Shown in pieces: positions 33,074-46,214 of a DNA stretch of 64,000 bases. Each line of letters begins with the position of its first letter. Within the stretch, counting starts at the first letter, position 1. The stretch covers positions 124,001-188,000 of the forward strand of contig CAVTZG010000013.1 in NCBI GenBank assembly GCA_963739135.1, given 5' to 3'. The DNA is from Palsa-504 sp963739135. GTDB taxonomy: Bacteria > Actinomycetota > Actinomycetes > Streptosporangiales > Streptosporangiaceae. The notes beneath the pieces were generated by a model. It was given only the letters and a program-made list of their open reading frames with translations. It made no database searches and was not told the origin of the DNA. The translations under genes were made by a program, and so were the position numbers.

Positions 33074-33918
33074 CCACCGCCAGCGCCGTCAGCGTCGCCT
33101 TCGGCAAGGCCAGCGCCGACAACCGCGCCGCCCTGATCGGCTACCTGCCCGCCGGGTTTCCCACCGTGGCCGGGGCCATCGCCGCCGCCCGGGCCATGGC
33201 GGAGGCCGGGGCCGACATCATCGAGATCGGCCTGCCCTACTCCGACCCGCTGATAGACGGCCCGGTGATCGCCGAGGCGGTGCACCGGGCACTGACCGGC
33301 GGCACCCGGGTCGCCGACGTGCTGGCCACCGTCGAAGCGGTGGCCGCGGCCGGGATACCGACCCTGGTCATGACCTACTGGAACCCGGTCGACCGGTACG
33401 GAGTGCGCGCCTTCGCCCGCGACCTGGCGCGGGCGGGCGGCTCGGGGCTGATCACGCCCGACCTCACCCCCGAAGAGGCCGGCCCCTGGCTCGAGGCCTC
33501 CAGCGAATTCGGTCTTGACCGGGTATTCCTGGCCGCGCCGAGCTCCACCGACCAGCGCATCGCCACCATCGCCGGGACCTGCCGCGGGTTCGTCTACGCT
33601 GCCTCGCTGATGGGCATCACGGGAACCCGCAACGCGGTCAGCGGCGACGCGGGCGCCCTGGTCGCCCGGATCCGCCGGCACACCGACCTGCCCGTCGCCG
33701 TGGGCCTGGGCGTGAGCAGCGGAGCACAGGCCGCGCAGGTGGCCGCCTTCGCGGACGGCGTGATCGTGGGCTCCGCGTTCGTCCGCCGCCTGCTGGACGC
33801 CGACCCGGCCGCCGGCGTGGCCGCGGTCCGCGACCTCGCCGCCGAGCTGTCCGCCGGGGTCCGCAGGCGGGTAATGTCGCAAGATGGCGCTCGCCTCGAT
33901 CCCGAGCCCCGGTCATGA
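33070..33918 (+). CDS. trpA: Tryptophan synthase alpha subunit TrpA
   Basis: TrpA releases indole from indole-glycerol phosphate. Catalytic Glu in IIEIGLPYSDPLIDGPVIAEA and the following Asp are present, with APSSTDQRI, GFVYAASLMGITG and the phosphate-binding VGLGVSSG and GVIVGSAFV. The most likely start is TTG 33070, overlapping the trpB stop; the open frame upstream is out of register with trpB and not real. The 3' end overlaps lgt by 35 bases. Confidence 0.94.
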
Positions 33919-34756
33919 CGCCTGGCGGCTAGGGCCGCTGCCGGTCCGGGCCTACGCGCTGTGCGTTACCGCCGGGATCCTGGTCGCCGTGGTGGTGGCC
34001 AGCCGCCGGTACCGCCGGGTCGGCGGGCGGGCCGGAGTCATCCTCGACGTGGCCGCCTGGGCCGTCCCGTTCGGGCTGGCCGGCGCGGCCGTGCACGCCA
34101 TCCTGATCGACGCCAGGCACGACTTCACCGGTGAGCACCGCCTCTGGCACGTCGTCACCGCGGCGGCCGCGGTCATAGGCATTCCCGGCGCGGTCGTGCT
34201 CGGCGCCGCCGGGGCCTGGATCGCCTGCCGCCGGGCCGGACCCCAGCCCCTGCCGCTGGGCCCGGTCGCGGGCGCGGTGGCCCCCGCCCTGATGTTCGGC
34301 CTGGCCATCGGGACCCTGGGCAACTGGTGGGCGCAGCAGTTCTACGGCCGTCCCTCGAGCTGGTGGTGGGCGGTGCAGATCTCGCCCACCCGCCGCGTGC
34401 CGGGTTACGAGAACTACGCGACGTTCCAGCCCGCCTTTTTGTACCAGTCGCTGTGGGACGTGGCGGTCGGCTTCGGCTTGATCTGGGCCGCCCGCCGGTT
34501 CGCGCTGTCCGGGGCGCGCACGTTCATGCTGGGCGCCGCCTGCTATGCCGGGGGCAGCTGGTGGGTGGAGTCGGTGCGCATCGGCCCGCAACGCCAGCTG
34601 CTCGGCATCAGCTACGCCGCGCTCGGTGACATCGTGGTGTTCGCGCTGGCCGCGGCTGGTCTATACCTGACCCGCCCGAGGCGCACGCCACCAGCGCGAA
34701 CGTATTCCAAGGCGGCCCTAGTAGACGATTCTTCTGGTGATGTAATGTCTATGTAA
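33884..34756 (+). CDS. lgt: Degenerate Lgt (prolipoprotein diacylglyceryl transferase) homologue
   Basis: A seven-span-like membrane protein of the Lgt family in the position lgt occupies in actinobacteria, between trpA and gltB. The fold is recognisable (GPLPVRAYAL near the N-terminus, GYENYATFQPAFLYQSLWD). But the signature G-R-x-G-N-x-x-N-x-E reads G-T144-L-G-N-W-W-A150-Q-Q152: the essential Arg, the second Asn and the acidic residue are all lost. FHPTFLYE has become FQPAFLYQ (His to Gln, Glu to Gln). Catalysis is therefore doubtful. It may be a pseudoenzyme retained beside a second, true Lgt elsewhere. Expression coupled to trpA by overlap. Confidence 0.85.
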   Translation: MALASIPSPGHDAWRLGPLPVRAYALCVTAGILVAVVVASRRYRRVGGRAGVILDVAAWAVPFGLAGAAVHAILIDARHDFTGEHRLWHVVTAAAAVIGIPGAVVLGAAGAWIACRRAGPQPLPLGPVAGAVAPALMFGLAIGTLGNWWAQQFYGRPSSWWWAVQISPTRRVPGYENYATFQPAFLYQSLWDVAVGFGLIWAARRFALSGARTFMLGAACYAGGSWWVESVRIGPQRQLLGISYAALGDIVVFALAAAGLYLTRPRRTPPARTYSKAALVDDSSGDVMSM

Positions 34757-34815
34757 CAGGGCCAGTGTCGTCCCGGGCGCACGGTTGCGGCGTTATCGAG
34801 ATGACAGGAGAGCGC

Positions 34816-39498
<4,683 letters not shown>

Positions 39499-39510
39499 AG
39501 GGAAACTGAC

Positions 39511-40959
39511 ATGGCTGACCCGAAGGGCTTCCTGACCACGCCCCGCGAGATCCCCACCCGCCGCCCTGTCGACCTGCGGCTGACGGACTGGCGAGAGGTG
39601 TACGAGCCGTTCCCGCCCAGCCGCCTGGAACGCCAGGCGGGCCGGTGCATGGACTGCGGCATCCCGTTCTGCCACATCGGCTGCCCGCTCGGGAACCTCA
39701 TCCCCGAGTGGAACGACCTGGTCTGGCGGCATGACTGGCAGGACGCCGCCGACCGCCTGCACGCGACCAACAACTTCCCCGAGTTCACCGGGCGGCTTTG
39801 CCCAGCGCCGTGCGAAGCCGCCTGCGTGCTCGGGATCAATGCCAACCCGGTCACGATCAAGCAGGTCGAGGTGGAGATCATCGACCGGGCGTTCGCGTCC
39901 GGCTGGGTGACCCCGATGCCCCCGGCGCAGCTGACCGGCCGCACCGTGGCCGTGATCGGTTCGGGTCCGGCCGGCCTGGCGGCAGCCCAGCAGCTGACCA
40001 GGGCCGGGCATGCGGTCACCATCTTCGAGCGCGACGAGGTGCCCGGCGGGCTGCTGCGGTACGGCATCCCCGAGTTCAAGATGGAGAAGCGGCACCTGGA
40101 CCGGCGGCTGGCCCAGATGCAGGCCGAAGGCACCCAGTTCCGCTGCGGGATCGAGGCCGGCAGCGATATCACCGCCGATGAGCTGCGGGCGTCCTTCGAC
40201 GCGCTGGTGCTGTGCGGCGGTGCGCGGGTGCCTCGTGACCTGCCGCTGCCCGGGCGATCCCTGGCCGGGATCCACCAGGCTATGGAGTACCTGCCGCTGT
40301 CCAACCGGGTGGTGGCGGCCAACCCGGCCGCCCCGGCCGAGCCGGCCATCAGCGCCCGCGGCCGGCACGCGGTCATCATCGGCGGCGGCGACACCGGCGC
40401 GGACTGCCTGGGCACCGCCCACCGGCAGGGCGCGGCATCGGTGACCCAGCTCGAGATCCTGCCCCGCCCGCCCGCGTCCCGGCCCGGCCACCAGCCCTGG
40501 CCGACCTACCCGATGATCTACCGCGTCTCCAGCGCGCATGAAGAGGGCGGCGAGCGGGCCTACGCCGTGTCCACCCTGGAGTTCCTCGGCGATACCGACG
40601 GCCGGGTGCGGGCCCTGCGGCTGGCCGAGGCGGACGGCTTCGACCCCGTGCCGGGCACCGAGCGCGAGCTCCCGTGTGACCTGGTGCTGCTCGCGATGGG
40701 CTTCACCGGAGCCGAACGGCCCGGGCTGCTCGCCGACCTGGGCGTGGATTTCGACCCGCGGGGCAACGTGGGCCGCGGGCCGGACTACGCGACCTCGGTC
40801 CCCGGCGTGTTCGCCGCGGGGGACATGGGCCGCGGCCAGTCGCTGATCGTCTGGGCCATCGCCGAAGGCCGCAGCGCCGCCGCCGCCGTCGATCAATACC
40901 TGGGCGGATCCGCCCAGCTGCCCGCGCCGATCCCGCCTACCGCTCGCCCGCTTTCCTGA
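39511..40959 (+). CDS. gltD: Glutamate synthase small subunit GltD
   Basis: GltD is the FAD/NADPH and iron-sulphur subunit that feeds electrons to GltB. N-terminal Cys clusters (RCMDCGIPFCHIGCPLGNLIPEWN and CPAPCEAACVLGI) bind the 4Fe-4S centres; FAD-binding GSGPAGLAAAQQL and NADPH-binding GGGDTGADCLG follow, then TSVPGVFAAGDMGRGQSLIVWAIAEGR. Length 482 is standard. It is transcribed with gltB and ends 81 bases before the first FHA gene, in the same direction. Confidence 0.97.
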   Translation: MADPKGFLTTPREIPTRRPVDLRLTDWREVYEPFPPSRLERQAGRCMDCGIPFCHIGCPLGNLIPEWNDLVWRHDWQDAADRLHATNNFPEFTGRLCPAPCEAACVLGINANPVTIKQVEVEIIDRAFASGWVTPMPPAQLTGRTVAVIGSGPAGLAAAQQLTRAGHAVTIFERDEVPGGLLRYGIPEFKMEKRHLDRRLAQMQAEGTQFRCGIEAGSDITADELRASFDALVLCGGARVPRDLPLPGRSLAGIHQAMEYLPLSNRVVAANPAAPAEPAISARGRHAVIIGGGDTGADCLGTAHRQGAASVTQLEILPRPPASRPGHQPWPTYPMIYRVSSAHEEGGERAYAVSTLEFLGDTDGRVRALRLAEADGFDPVPGTERELPCDLVLLAMGFTGAERPGLLADLGVDFDPRGNVGRGPDYATSVPGVFAAGDMGRGQSLIVWAIAEGRSAAAAVDQYLGGSAQLPAPIPPTARPLS

Positions 40960-41040
40960 ACTTCGAGGCATAATGCCCGCATGCGCATAGTCTGATGGAC
41001 CAAGGCCGGGTGATTCGGTTGGTCTAGGAGCGGCACGACG

Positions 41041-43056
41041 ATGGCGATATGTCCGAATGGGCACTATTCAGCGACCGATGACTACTGTGACGTGTGCGGC
41101 CAAAGTACCCCTCTGAGTTCTGGTTCAGATCCTGGCCGCGTTGGCGGCAAGCATCATGCAGGCCGGCCGGGACCGGCGGGGGGCCCCAGTCAGTCCTGCC
41201 CGCGCTGCGGGGCCGTGAGTGCCGGGCAGTTCTGCGAACAGTGCGGCCTGAAGTTCCGCGTCCGGCGCCCGTTTGCCCCGTTGTCCCAGGATGAGCTGTC
41301 CCAGGATGAGCTGTCCCAGGATGAGCTGTCTCAGCCTGAGCCGCTGCGGCCCGGGTCGGTAGGGTCGTCCGCGTGGCCGGTGTCGTGGTCCAGTGCGCCA
41401 TCACCGGCCGCCCCGCCGCCTCCCGCGCGGTCAGGGCCGCCCGAATCGCTGTTCCCGCCCTTGCCTAAGCCCGATGCGCTGCCCTCGCACTGGCTTCCGT
41501 CTCCGTCCCCTCCGCCCGCCACGGCTCCGCCCGCCATGGTCCCACCGGCCGTGGCCTCGCCCGCCGCCGCGGCCGAAGCGCCGTGGATGGCCCCCGAAGC
41601 GCCGTGGACGGCCCCCGAAGCGCCGTGGACGGCCCCCGAAGCGCCGTGGACGGTCCCCGAAGCGCCGTGGACGGCCCCCGAAGCGCCGTGGACGGCCCCC
41701 GAAGCGCCGTGGACGGTCCCCGAAGCGCCGTGGACCGCCCCCGAAGCGCCGTGGACCGCCCCCGAGACGCCCTGGGGCGCATCGGAGACCACCTGGCCCG
41801 CACCCGAGCCGACCCGGACCACGCCGCCCGAACCCGCCTGGACCGCGCCACCCGAGCCGATCCGGACTGCGCCGCCCGAACCCGCCTGGGCGGCCCCGCC
41901 CGAGCCTCCGGACCTCACCCCGCCGGACGTGCCCGCGCTGCCCGAGCCCGCGCTGCCCGAGCCCGCGCTGCCCGAGCCCGCGCTGCCCGAGCCCGCGCTG
42001 CCCGAGCCCGCGCTGCCCGAGCCCGCGCTATCCGAGCCTGCGCTGCCCGAGCCTGCGCTGCCCGAGCCCGCGCTATCCGAGCCTGCGCTGCCCGAGCCCG
42101 TGATGTCTGAGCCCGACCCGGACGAGTCAGCATGGCGCTGGTCCGCGCCGCCGGAGCCGACCTGGCGCGACCGCGTGGTGCCCGAGTCCGCCATGGCCGA
42201 ATCCGCACTGGCCGAACCCGCACTGGCCGAACCCGCACTGGCCGAATCCGCACTGGCCGAATCCGCACTGGCCGAACCCGCACTGGCCGAACCCGCACTG
42301 GCCGAACCCGCACTGGCCGAACCCGCACTGGCCGAGCCGGTCACACCAGCGCATGGTGATCATGCCATGGCTGACCAGATCGCTCCGGCCCGTGAGCTCG
42401 CGCCGGCCCCCGAGCCTGAGGACGAGCCCGAGATGTTCTCCTGGTCCGCGCCGCCTGCCGCGCCGGCCCGCCCGGCCGCGCCGGCGCCGCCGACGCCGCC
42501 GTTCTCGAATGCTCCGTCGGCCTCGCCCGTGCTGCCACCACCGCCGGCCCCGGTCCAGCCAGTGCCGCCGCCCGCGCCCTCCCCGTCGACCCGGCACGTA
42601 CGACCAAACCAGGCCGCGCCGCCCACCACACCGATACCGGTGTTCACCCCCACCACCTGGACCGCGGTGGTCTCAACGGACCGCGAATACTACGACCTCA
42701 TGCAGCGGAAGAGAGTTCCCTTCGGCTCTGACATCGCGTTTCCCGTCTACGCCGTCGAACGGCGATTCCCGCTGTTCCGGAGCCAGATGCGTATCGGGCG
42801 GCGCAGCGCGACGCGGGGCCTGGAGCCGGAGATCGACCTGGCCGACCCGCCCGCGGATCCGGGCGTCAGTCGGCTGCACGCGATCCTGATCGCCGCCTCC
42901 AACGGCACCTGGGCGGTCCTTGATCCGGGCTCGGCCAACGGCACGATGCTCAACGGCCGTGAGCTGGCCGTCGGGGAGATGGTCACCTTGCACGACGGTG
43001 ACCGCATCAACCTCGGTGCGTGGACCGCCATCACCATCACCGCGCAGCGCGGATGA
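41041..43056 (+). CDS. Zinc-ribbon, repeat-rich FHA-domain protein
   Basis: A 671-residue adaptor. Two zinc ribbons occupy the N-terminus (CPNGHYSATDDYCDVCG and CPRCGAVSAGQFCEQCG). A long disordered middle is built of four DNA-level tandem repeats. The C-terminal FHA domain (about 570-670) has the phosphothreonine-binding set: GRRSATRG, DPGVSRLHA and DPGSANGTMLNG. FHA domains bind phosphothreonine; a partner of the neighbouring PknG system is the obvious inference, by analogy with mycobacterial GarA. There is no GarA-like ETTS phosphorylation motif. AGGAG precedes ATG 41041. No membrane span. It follows gltD closely and precedes a decayed VWA-FHA copy. Confidence 0.85.
   Translation: MAICPNGHYSATDDYCDVCGQSTPLSSGSDPGRVGGKHHAGRPGPAGGPSQSCPRCGAVSAGQFCEQCGLKFRVRRPFAPLSQDELSQDELSQDELSQPEPLRPGSVGSSAWPVSWSSAPSPAAPPPPARSGPPESLFPPLPKPDALPSHWLPSPSPPPATAPPAMVPPAVASPAAAAEAPWMAPEAPWTAPEAPWTAPEAPWTVPEAPWTAPEAPWTAPEAPWTVPEAPWTAPEAPWTAPETPWGASETTWPAPEPTRTTPPEPAWTAPPEPIRTAPPEPAWAAPPEPPDLTPPDVPALPEPALPEPALPEPALPEPALPEPALPEPALSEPALPEPALPEPALSEPALPEPVMSEPDPDESAWRWSAPPEPTWRDRVVPESAMAESALAEPALAEPALAESALAESALAEPALAEPALAEPALAEPALAEPVTPAHGDHAMADQIAPARELAPAPEPEDEPEMFSWSAPPAAPARPAAPAPPTPPFSNAPSASPVLPPPPAPVQPVPPPAPSPSTRHVRPNQAAPPTTPIPVFTPTTWTAVVSTDREYYDLMQRKRVPFGSDIAFPVYAVERRFPLFRSQMRIGRRSATRGLEPEIDLADPPADPGVSRLHAILIAASNGTWAVLDPGSANGTMLNGRELAVGEMVTLHDGDRINLGAWTAITITAQRG
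41281..41336 (+). repeat. 15-base tandem repeat encoding DELSQ
   Basis: CTGTCCCAGGATGAG is repeated three to four times after the second zinc ribbon of the FHA protein. Confidence 0.85.
41575..41770 (+). repeat. 21-base tandem repeat encoding EAPWTAP
   Basis: Nine near-identical copies of GAAGCGCCGTGGACGGCCCCC, with single-base variants giving WMAP or WTVP, then two diverged copies (ETPWGAS, ETTWPAP). The high DNA identity points to recent expansion. Confidence 0.9.
41932..42110 (+). repeat. 15-base tandem repeat encoding PALPE
   Basis: About twelve copies of CTGCCCGAGCCCGCG, including two or three PALSE variants, in the disordered part of the FHA protein. Confidence 0.9.
42180..42342 (+). 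repeat. 15-base tandem repeat encoding LAEPA/LAESA
   Basis: About eleven copies of CTGGCCGAACCCGCA with a Pro/Ser alternation. It is the fourth distinct repeat type in the same gene. Confidence 0.9.
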
Positions 43057-43211
43057 CCACGGCTCGACTAAGCTGACCGCGGCCAGCGCACAGGCGAACG
43101 GGATAGCGGCCTTGCATTCAAAAGCTGCCTGTGTTCCTCCGGCGCCGCAGGCTCCGATTCGATTGCCTGTTGTGACCCGTATGAGCGCTGGTTTCAGGTG
43201 GCCGGGCTTAG

Positions 43212-43613
43212 GCTCATCCCGCCAGGGTCAGCCTGATCCTCAATGCGGCATCGGGCCCGCAGACCCCGGGCCAGGGGCTTGTCAGGGCGATCTGGACCGA
43301 TGAGGAGGCGCTGTCCACCCGGGTCAACCGCCATGTCGCCCACTACACCGGGCAGGCCGAACTCGCCCAGGTCATCCAGGACGGGCTCGAGGCGCGCAAG
43401 GCAGGCGACGAGGACACCGCGGCCGCCAAGCTGGGCCGGGCGGTGGCACTCGCCCACCAGTCCGGCAACGAGGACACGGCCCATCTGCTGGCCAAGGTGG
43501 TCGACGTGATCGACCCGGCCACCGGGACCGTCCGGCTCAAAGCCAAGGTGGCCGACGCGGACGAGATGGCGCTTGACACCAGGTCCACCAAGACCGTTCG
43601 GGCCAAGAAGTAA
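43212..43613 (+). pseudogene. Decayed C-terminus of a VWA-domain gene
   Basis: Read in the frame ending TAA 43611-43613, this stretch encodes about 130 residues (GQGLVRAIWTDEEALSTRVNRHVAHYTGQ... to ALDTRSTKTVRAKK) almost identical to the C-terminus of the intact VWA protein at 50736-52055. The frame is closed by TAG at 43209-43211, no start codon lies near the left end, and similarity continues a little further upstream only after a frame change. The N-terminal VWA domain is missing. It is a truncated second copy. Confidence 0.88.
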
Positions 43614-43664
43614 TCAGGACAGATCTACTTCGGCGTTTGGACCGCGATCACAGTGCACCGCGGG
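43614..43664 (+). pseudogene. Remnant of an FHA-gene 3' end
   Basis: Directly after the VWA remnant, in the frame of codon 43632, the sequence encodes FGVWTAITVHRG, matching the LGAWTAITVHRS C-terminus of the FHA protein at 52087-53100. Only about 17 codons survive. The order VWA then FHA is the same as in the intact pair, so a duplicated module has suffered a large internal deletion. Confidence 0.78.
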
Positions 43665-43836
43665 ATGGGACCGGCTTCGGCAAACGGAAAGCCTCATGTT
43701 GCGTCGGTTCTGATAATGGCAGCGTGCATGGCGGGTCGGCCGCCCTGTGCCTGGTGCTGGCTGCAAGTCCCACTTTGCTAGCGCCCGCCCTCCCATCGCC
43801 CGACCTTTAGTGCAAACTAATCCAGAAGGCACCGGA

Positions 43837-45255
43837 ATGCGGTGCCATGGGAGCGGCTTTGGCGGTCGGCACATGACATCGAGCATCGGCGTTTCACCCT
43901 ATCCTGCGACTCGCGCGCCCGCGATGCGCAGCGCCTTGCGGCGGTCCCGCCTGGATACGGCCACCACGCCCGGTAGGCTACGGCTGCTTCTCGTCACCCT
44001 GGTCATTCTCAGCCTGGCCTGGGGCGTGATCGCCGCGTTGATCGCTGATCAGCACGCCTCGGCGGCCGCCAACGTGGTCGCGGTCAGCGAACCGCTCAGC
44101 CTCGACGCGGAGCAGACTTACCAGAGCCTGTCGGACGCGGATGCCACCGCAGCCAATGCGTTCCTCTCCGGCGGGCTCGAGCCCGCCGCAGCCCGGCAGC
44201 GCTACAACGCCGACATCACCCAAGCGGCCATCCGCATCCAGGCAGCAAGCGCTCTGGTGGGATCTTCCGCCGCCCGGACCCGGTTGCCCGGCAACCTGAC
44301 GAACCAGGCTTCCGCGGGCGGCTCGGCCACCGGCAACGACCTGGCGATCCTGTCAGCGGGGTTGCCGGTTTACACGGGCGAGGTGGAGACGGCCCGGGCC
44401 GACAACCGGCTCGGCCTGCCGCTTGGCGCGGCCTACTTGCGGGAGGCCTCTACGTTGCTGCGCGGCACGCTCCTCCCGGCGGCCAGCGATATCTACACGA
44501 GGGAAGGCGGGCTGCTGACCTCGGCCAGCGCGCAGGCCACCGGACTGCCGCTCATCGTGTTCGCTGTCGTGTTCGGCCTGGGCGTCGGCTACGTGCTCTA
44601 CCGCTCCTGGCGCTGGCTGACGCGGCATACCCATCGGGTCATTAACTACGGATTGCTCGTGGCAGCCATAGCTGGCGCCGCCTCGCTCGTGTGGCTGGCG
44701 GGTGCATTCGCCGTCGGCAGGACCGAGTTGCTGCACGCCCAGCAGCACGGCTCAACGCCGGCGCAGGCGTTCGCCCGGGCGGACGTGGCGGCGCTGCAAG
44801 CCCACGCGGATGAGAGCCTCACCCTGATCGACAACAGCGGCGACGACTCCTACCAGCGGGACTTCCTTTCCCAGCAGAAACTCCTAGGACCAGGACCGGG
44901 TACGCTGCTCGCCGCGGTGTCGGCCCCGGCCGGAAGTGGCGTTTCCGTCTCTGCCGCCGAGGCCGACGCTCAGGCCTGGTACCGGGCCCACGCGGCCCTG
45001 CGCGCGCTGGACAACGGCGGAAACCACGCCGCGGCGGTTCAGTCGGCACTGGCGGGCGATGCCCATGCCAAATTCGCGTTGCTATCCGCGGCCCTCAGCA
45101 GCGGGATCAACGCGGACCAGGCCGTATTCGCATCAAGTGCCCATAATGGCCAGGACGCGTTCACAGGCCTGACGATAGGCATGATCGTGGCGTCGTTGGT
45201 AATGGCGGCAGGCTGCGCCTGGGGACTGAGCCGTCGGCTCGCGGAGTACCGGTGA
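43837..45255 (+). CDS. glnX: GlnX-like transmembrane sensor
   Basis: A 472-residue membrane protein with four spans. Span 1 (about 50-70) and span 2 (about 234-254) flank an extracytoplasmic helical domain; span 3 (about 269-292) and span 4 (about 445-465) flank a second one. This doubled sensor architecture and position before glnH and pknG match mycobacterial GlnX, which relays amino-acid binding by GlnH to PknG; GlnX naming is by architecture and context. ATG 43837 has AGAAGG with a seven-base spacer; ATG 43873 is an alternative. The stop overlaps the glnH start (GTGA). Confidence 0.8.
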   Translation: MRCHGSGFGGRHMTSSIGVSPYPATRAPAMRSALRRSRLDTATTPGRLRLLLVTLVILSLAWGVIAALIADQHASAAANVVAVSEPLSLDAEQTYQSLSDADATAANAFLSGGLEPAAARQRYNADITQAAIRIQAASALVGSSAARTRLPGNLTNQASAGGSATGNDLAILSAGLPVYTGEVETARADNRLGLPLGAAYLREASTLLRGTLLPAASDIYTREGGLLTSASAQATGLPLIVFAVVFGLGVGYVLYRSWRWLTRHTHRVINYGLLVAAIAGAASLVWLAGAFAVGRTELLHAQQHGSTPAQAFARADVAALQAHADESLTLIDNSGDDSYQRDFLSQQKLLGPGPGTLLAAVSAPAGSGVSVSAAEADAQAWYRAHAALRALDNGGNHAAAVQSALAGDAHAKFALLSAALSSGINADQAVFASSAHNGQDAFTGLTIGMIVASLVMAAGCAWGLSRRLAEYR

Positions 45256-46211
45256 AGGCGCGACTGCCGCTGGGCGGCAGGACCTGGCTGCGCGTGCTGC
45301 CGCTGGTGCTCGCCACAAGCGCGCTCGTGCTGGGTGTTGCAACCGCCGACGCCGCCCCAGCCAAACCGCCGGTAATCGGTGCTGCCAGAACCGCACACGC
45401 GGTGGGCAAGACCGGCGCGGCCTCCTGCAATCCCAACGTGAGCAGCCTTCGCCCGTCCGGCCCGCCGCAGGTAACATCTGGCTCGTTCATGGCGAAGATC
45501 CGCGCCCGCGGCTTTCTCATCGCCGGGGTGGACCAGAACACCTATCATTTCGGCTTTCTCAATCCGCTCGACGGGCGGGTCGAGGGTTTCGACATCGACA
45601 TGATCCGGGCGGTGGCCCAGGCCATCTTCGGCAACCCGGACAAGGTCCACTACAAGGCAATCTCCGACGCACAGCGGATACCCGACATCGTCAACGGGTC
45701 CGTGGACATCGTGGCGCACACGATGACAATCACCTGCGACCGGCTGCAGCACGTCGACTTTTCCAGCGTCTACTTTGACGCCGCCCAGCGGGTCCTGGTT
45801 CTGAAGAACTCGCCCGCAAAGAGCCTGGCTGACCTCAAGGGCCAGAAGGTTTGCGCGACCAGCGGGTCCGACTCGCTCGCCGTCATCGCCGCACACAAGG
45901 CGATCCCGGTCGCCGTGACGTACTGGACCGACTGCCTGGTGCTGCTGCAGCAGGGCGAGGTGGCCGCGATCTCCACCGACGACTCGATCCTGGCGGGACT
46001 CGTCGCGCAGGACCCGTGGACCAAGCTGATCGGGCCGCGGCTCACCGATGAGCCTTACGGCCTGGCGATCTCGAAGCAACATCCGGATTTCGTCGCCTTC
46101 GTGAACGCGGTTCTCGAGCAACTGCGCACGGACGGACAGTGGTCCGCCAGCTATGCACAATGGATCGGGACCCCGGTTCCCGCCCCTCCGGCAGCCCAGT
46201 ACGGGGGCTGA
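45252..46211 (+). CDS. glnH: GlnH-like amino-acid-binding protein without lipobox
   Basis: A 319-residue periplasmic-type solute-binding protein of family 3. The SBP fold is evident: RGFLIAGVDQNTYHFGFLNPLDGRVEGFDIDMIRAVA, then DIVNGSVDIVAHTMTITCDR and STDDSILAGLVAQDP. The context (glnX, pknG) and similarity to mycobacterial GlnH, which binds Asp and other amino acids, suggest a sensor rather than a transporter component; no ABC permease or ATPase is nearby. The signal peptide (about 1-34) ends ADA-AP, a type I cleavage site, with no lipobox Cys, unlike mycobacterial GlnH lipoproteins. It may be secreted or held by GlnX. Confidence 0.87.
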   Translation: MKARLPLGGRTWLRVLPLVLATSALVLGVATADAAPAKPPVIGAARTAHAVGKTGAASCNPNVSSLRPSGPPQVTSGSFMAKIRARGFLIAGVDQNTYHFGFLNPLDGRVEGFDIDMIRAVAQAIFGNPDKVHYKAISDAQRIPDIVNGSVDIVAHTMTITCDRLQHVDFSSVYFDAAQRVLVLKNSPAKSLADLKGQKVCATSGSDSLAVIAAHKAIPVAVTYWTDCLVLLQQGEVAAISTDDSILAGLVAQDPWTKLIGPRLTDEPYGLAISKQHPDFVAFVNAVLEQLRTDGQWSASYAQWIGTPVPAPPAAQYGG

Positions 46212-46214
46212 ACG

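Noticed and set aside
41281..42342. Possible CRISPR array or minisatellite
   Set aside because: Repeats are directly adjacent with no spacers, have four different units, and stay in frame with the FHA protein.
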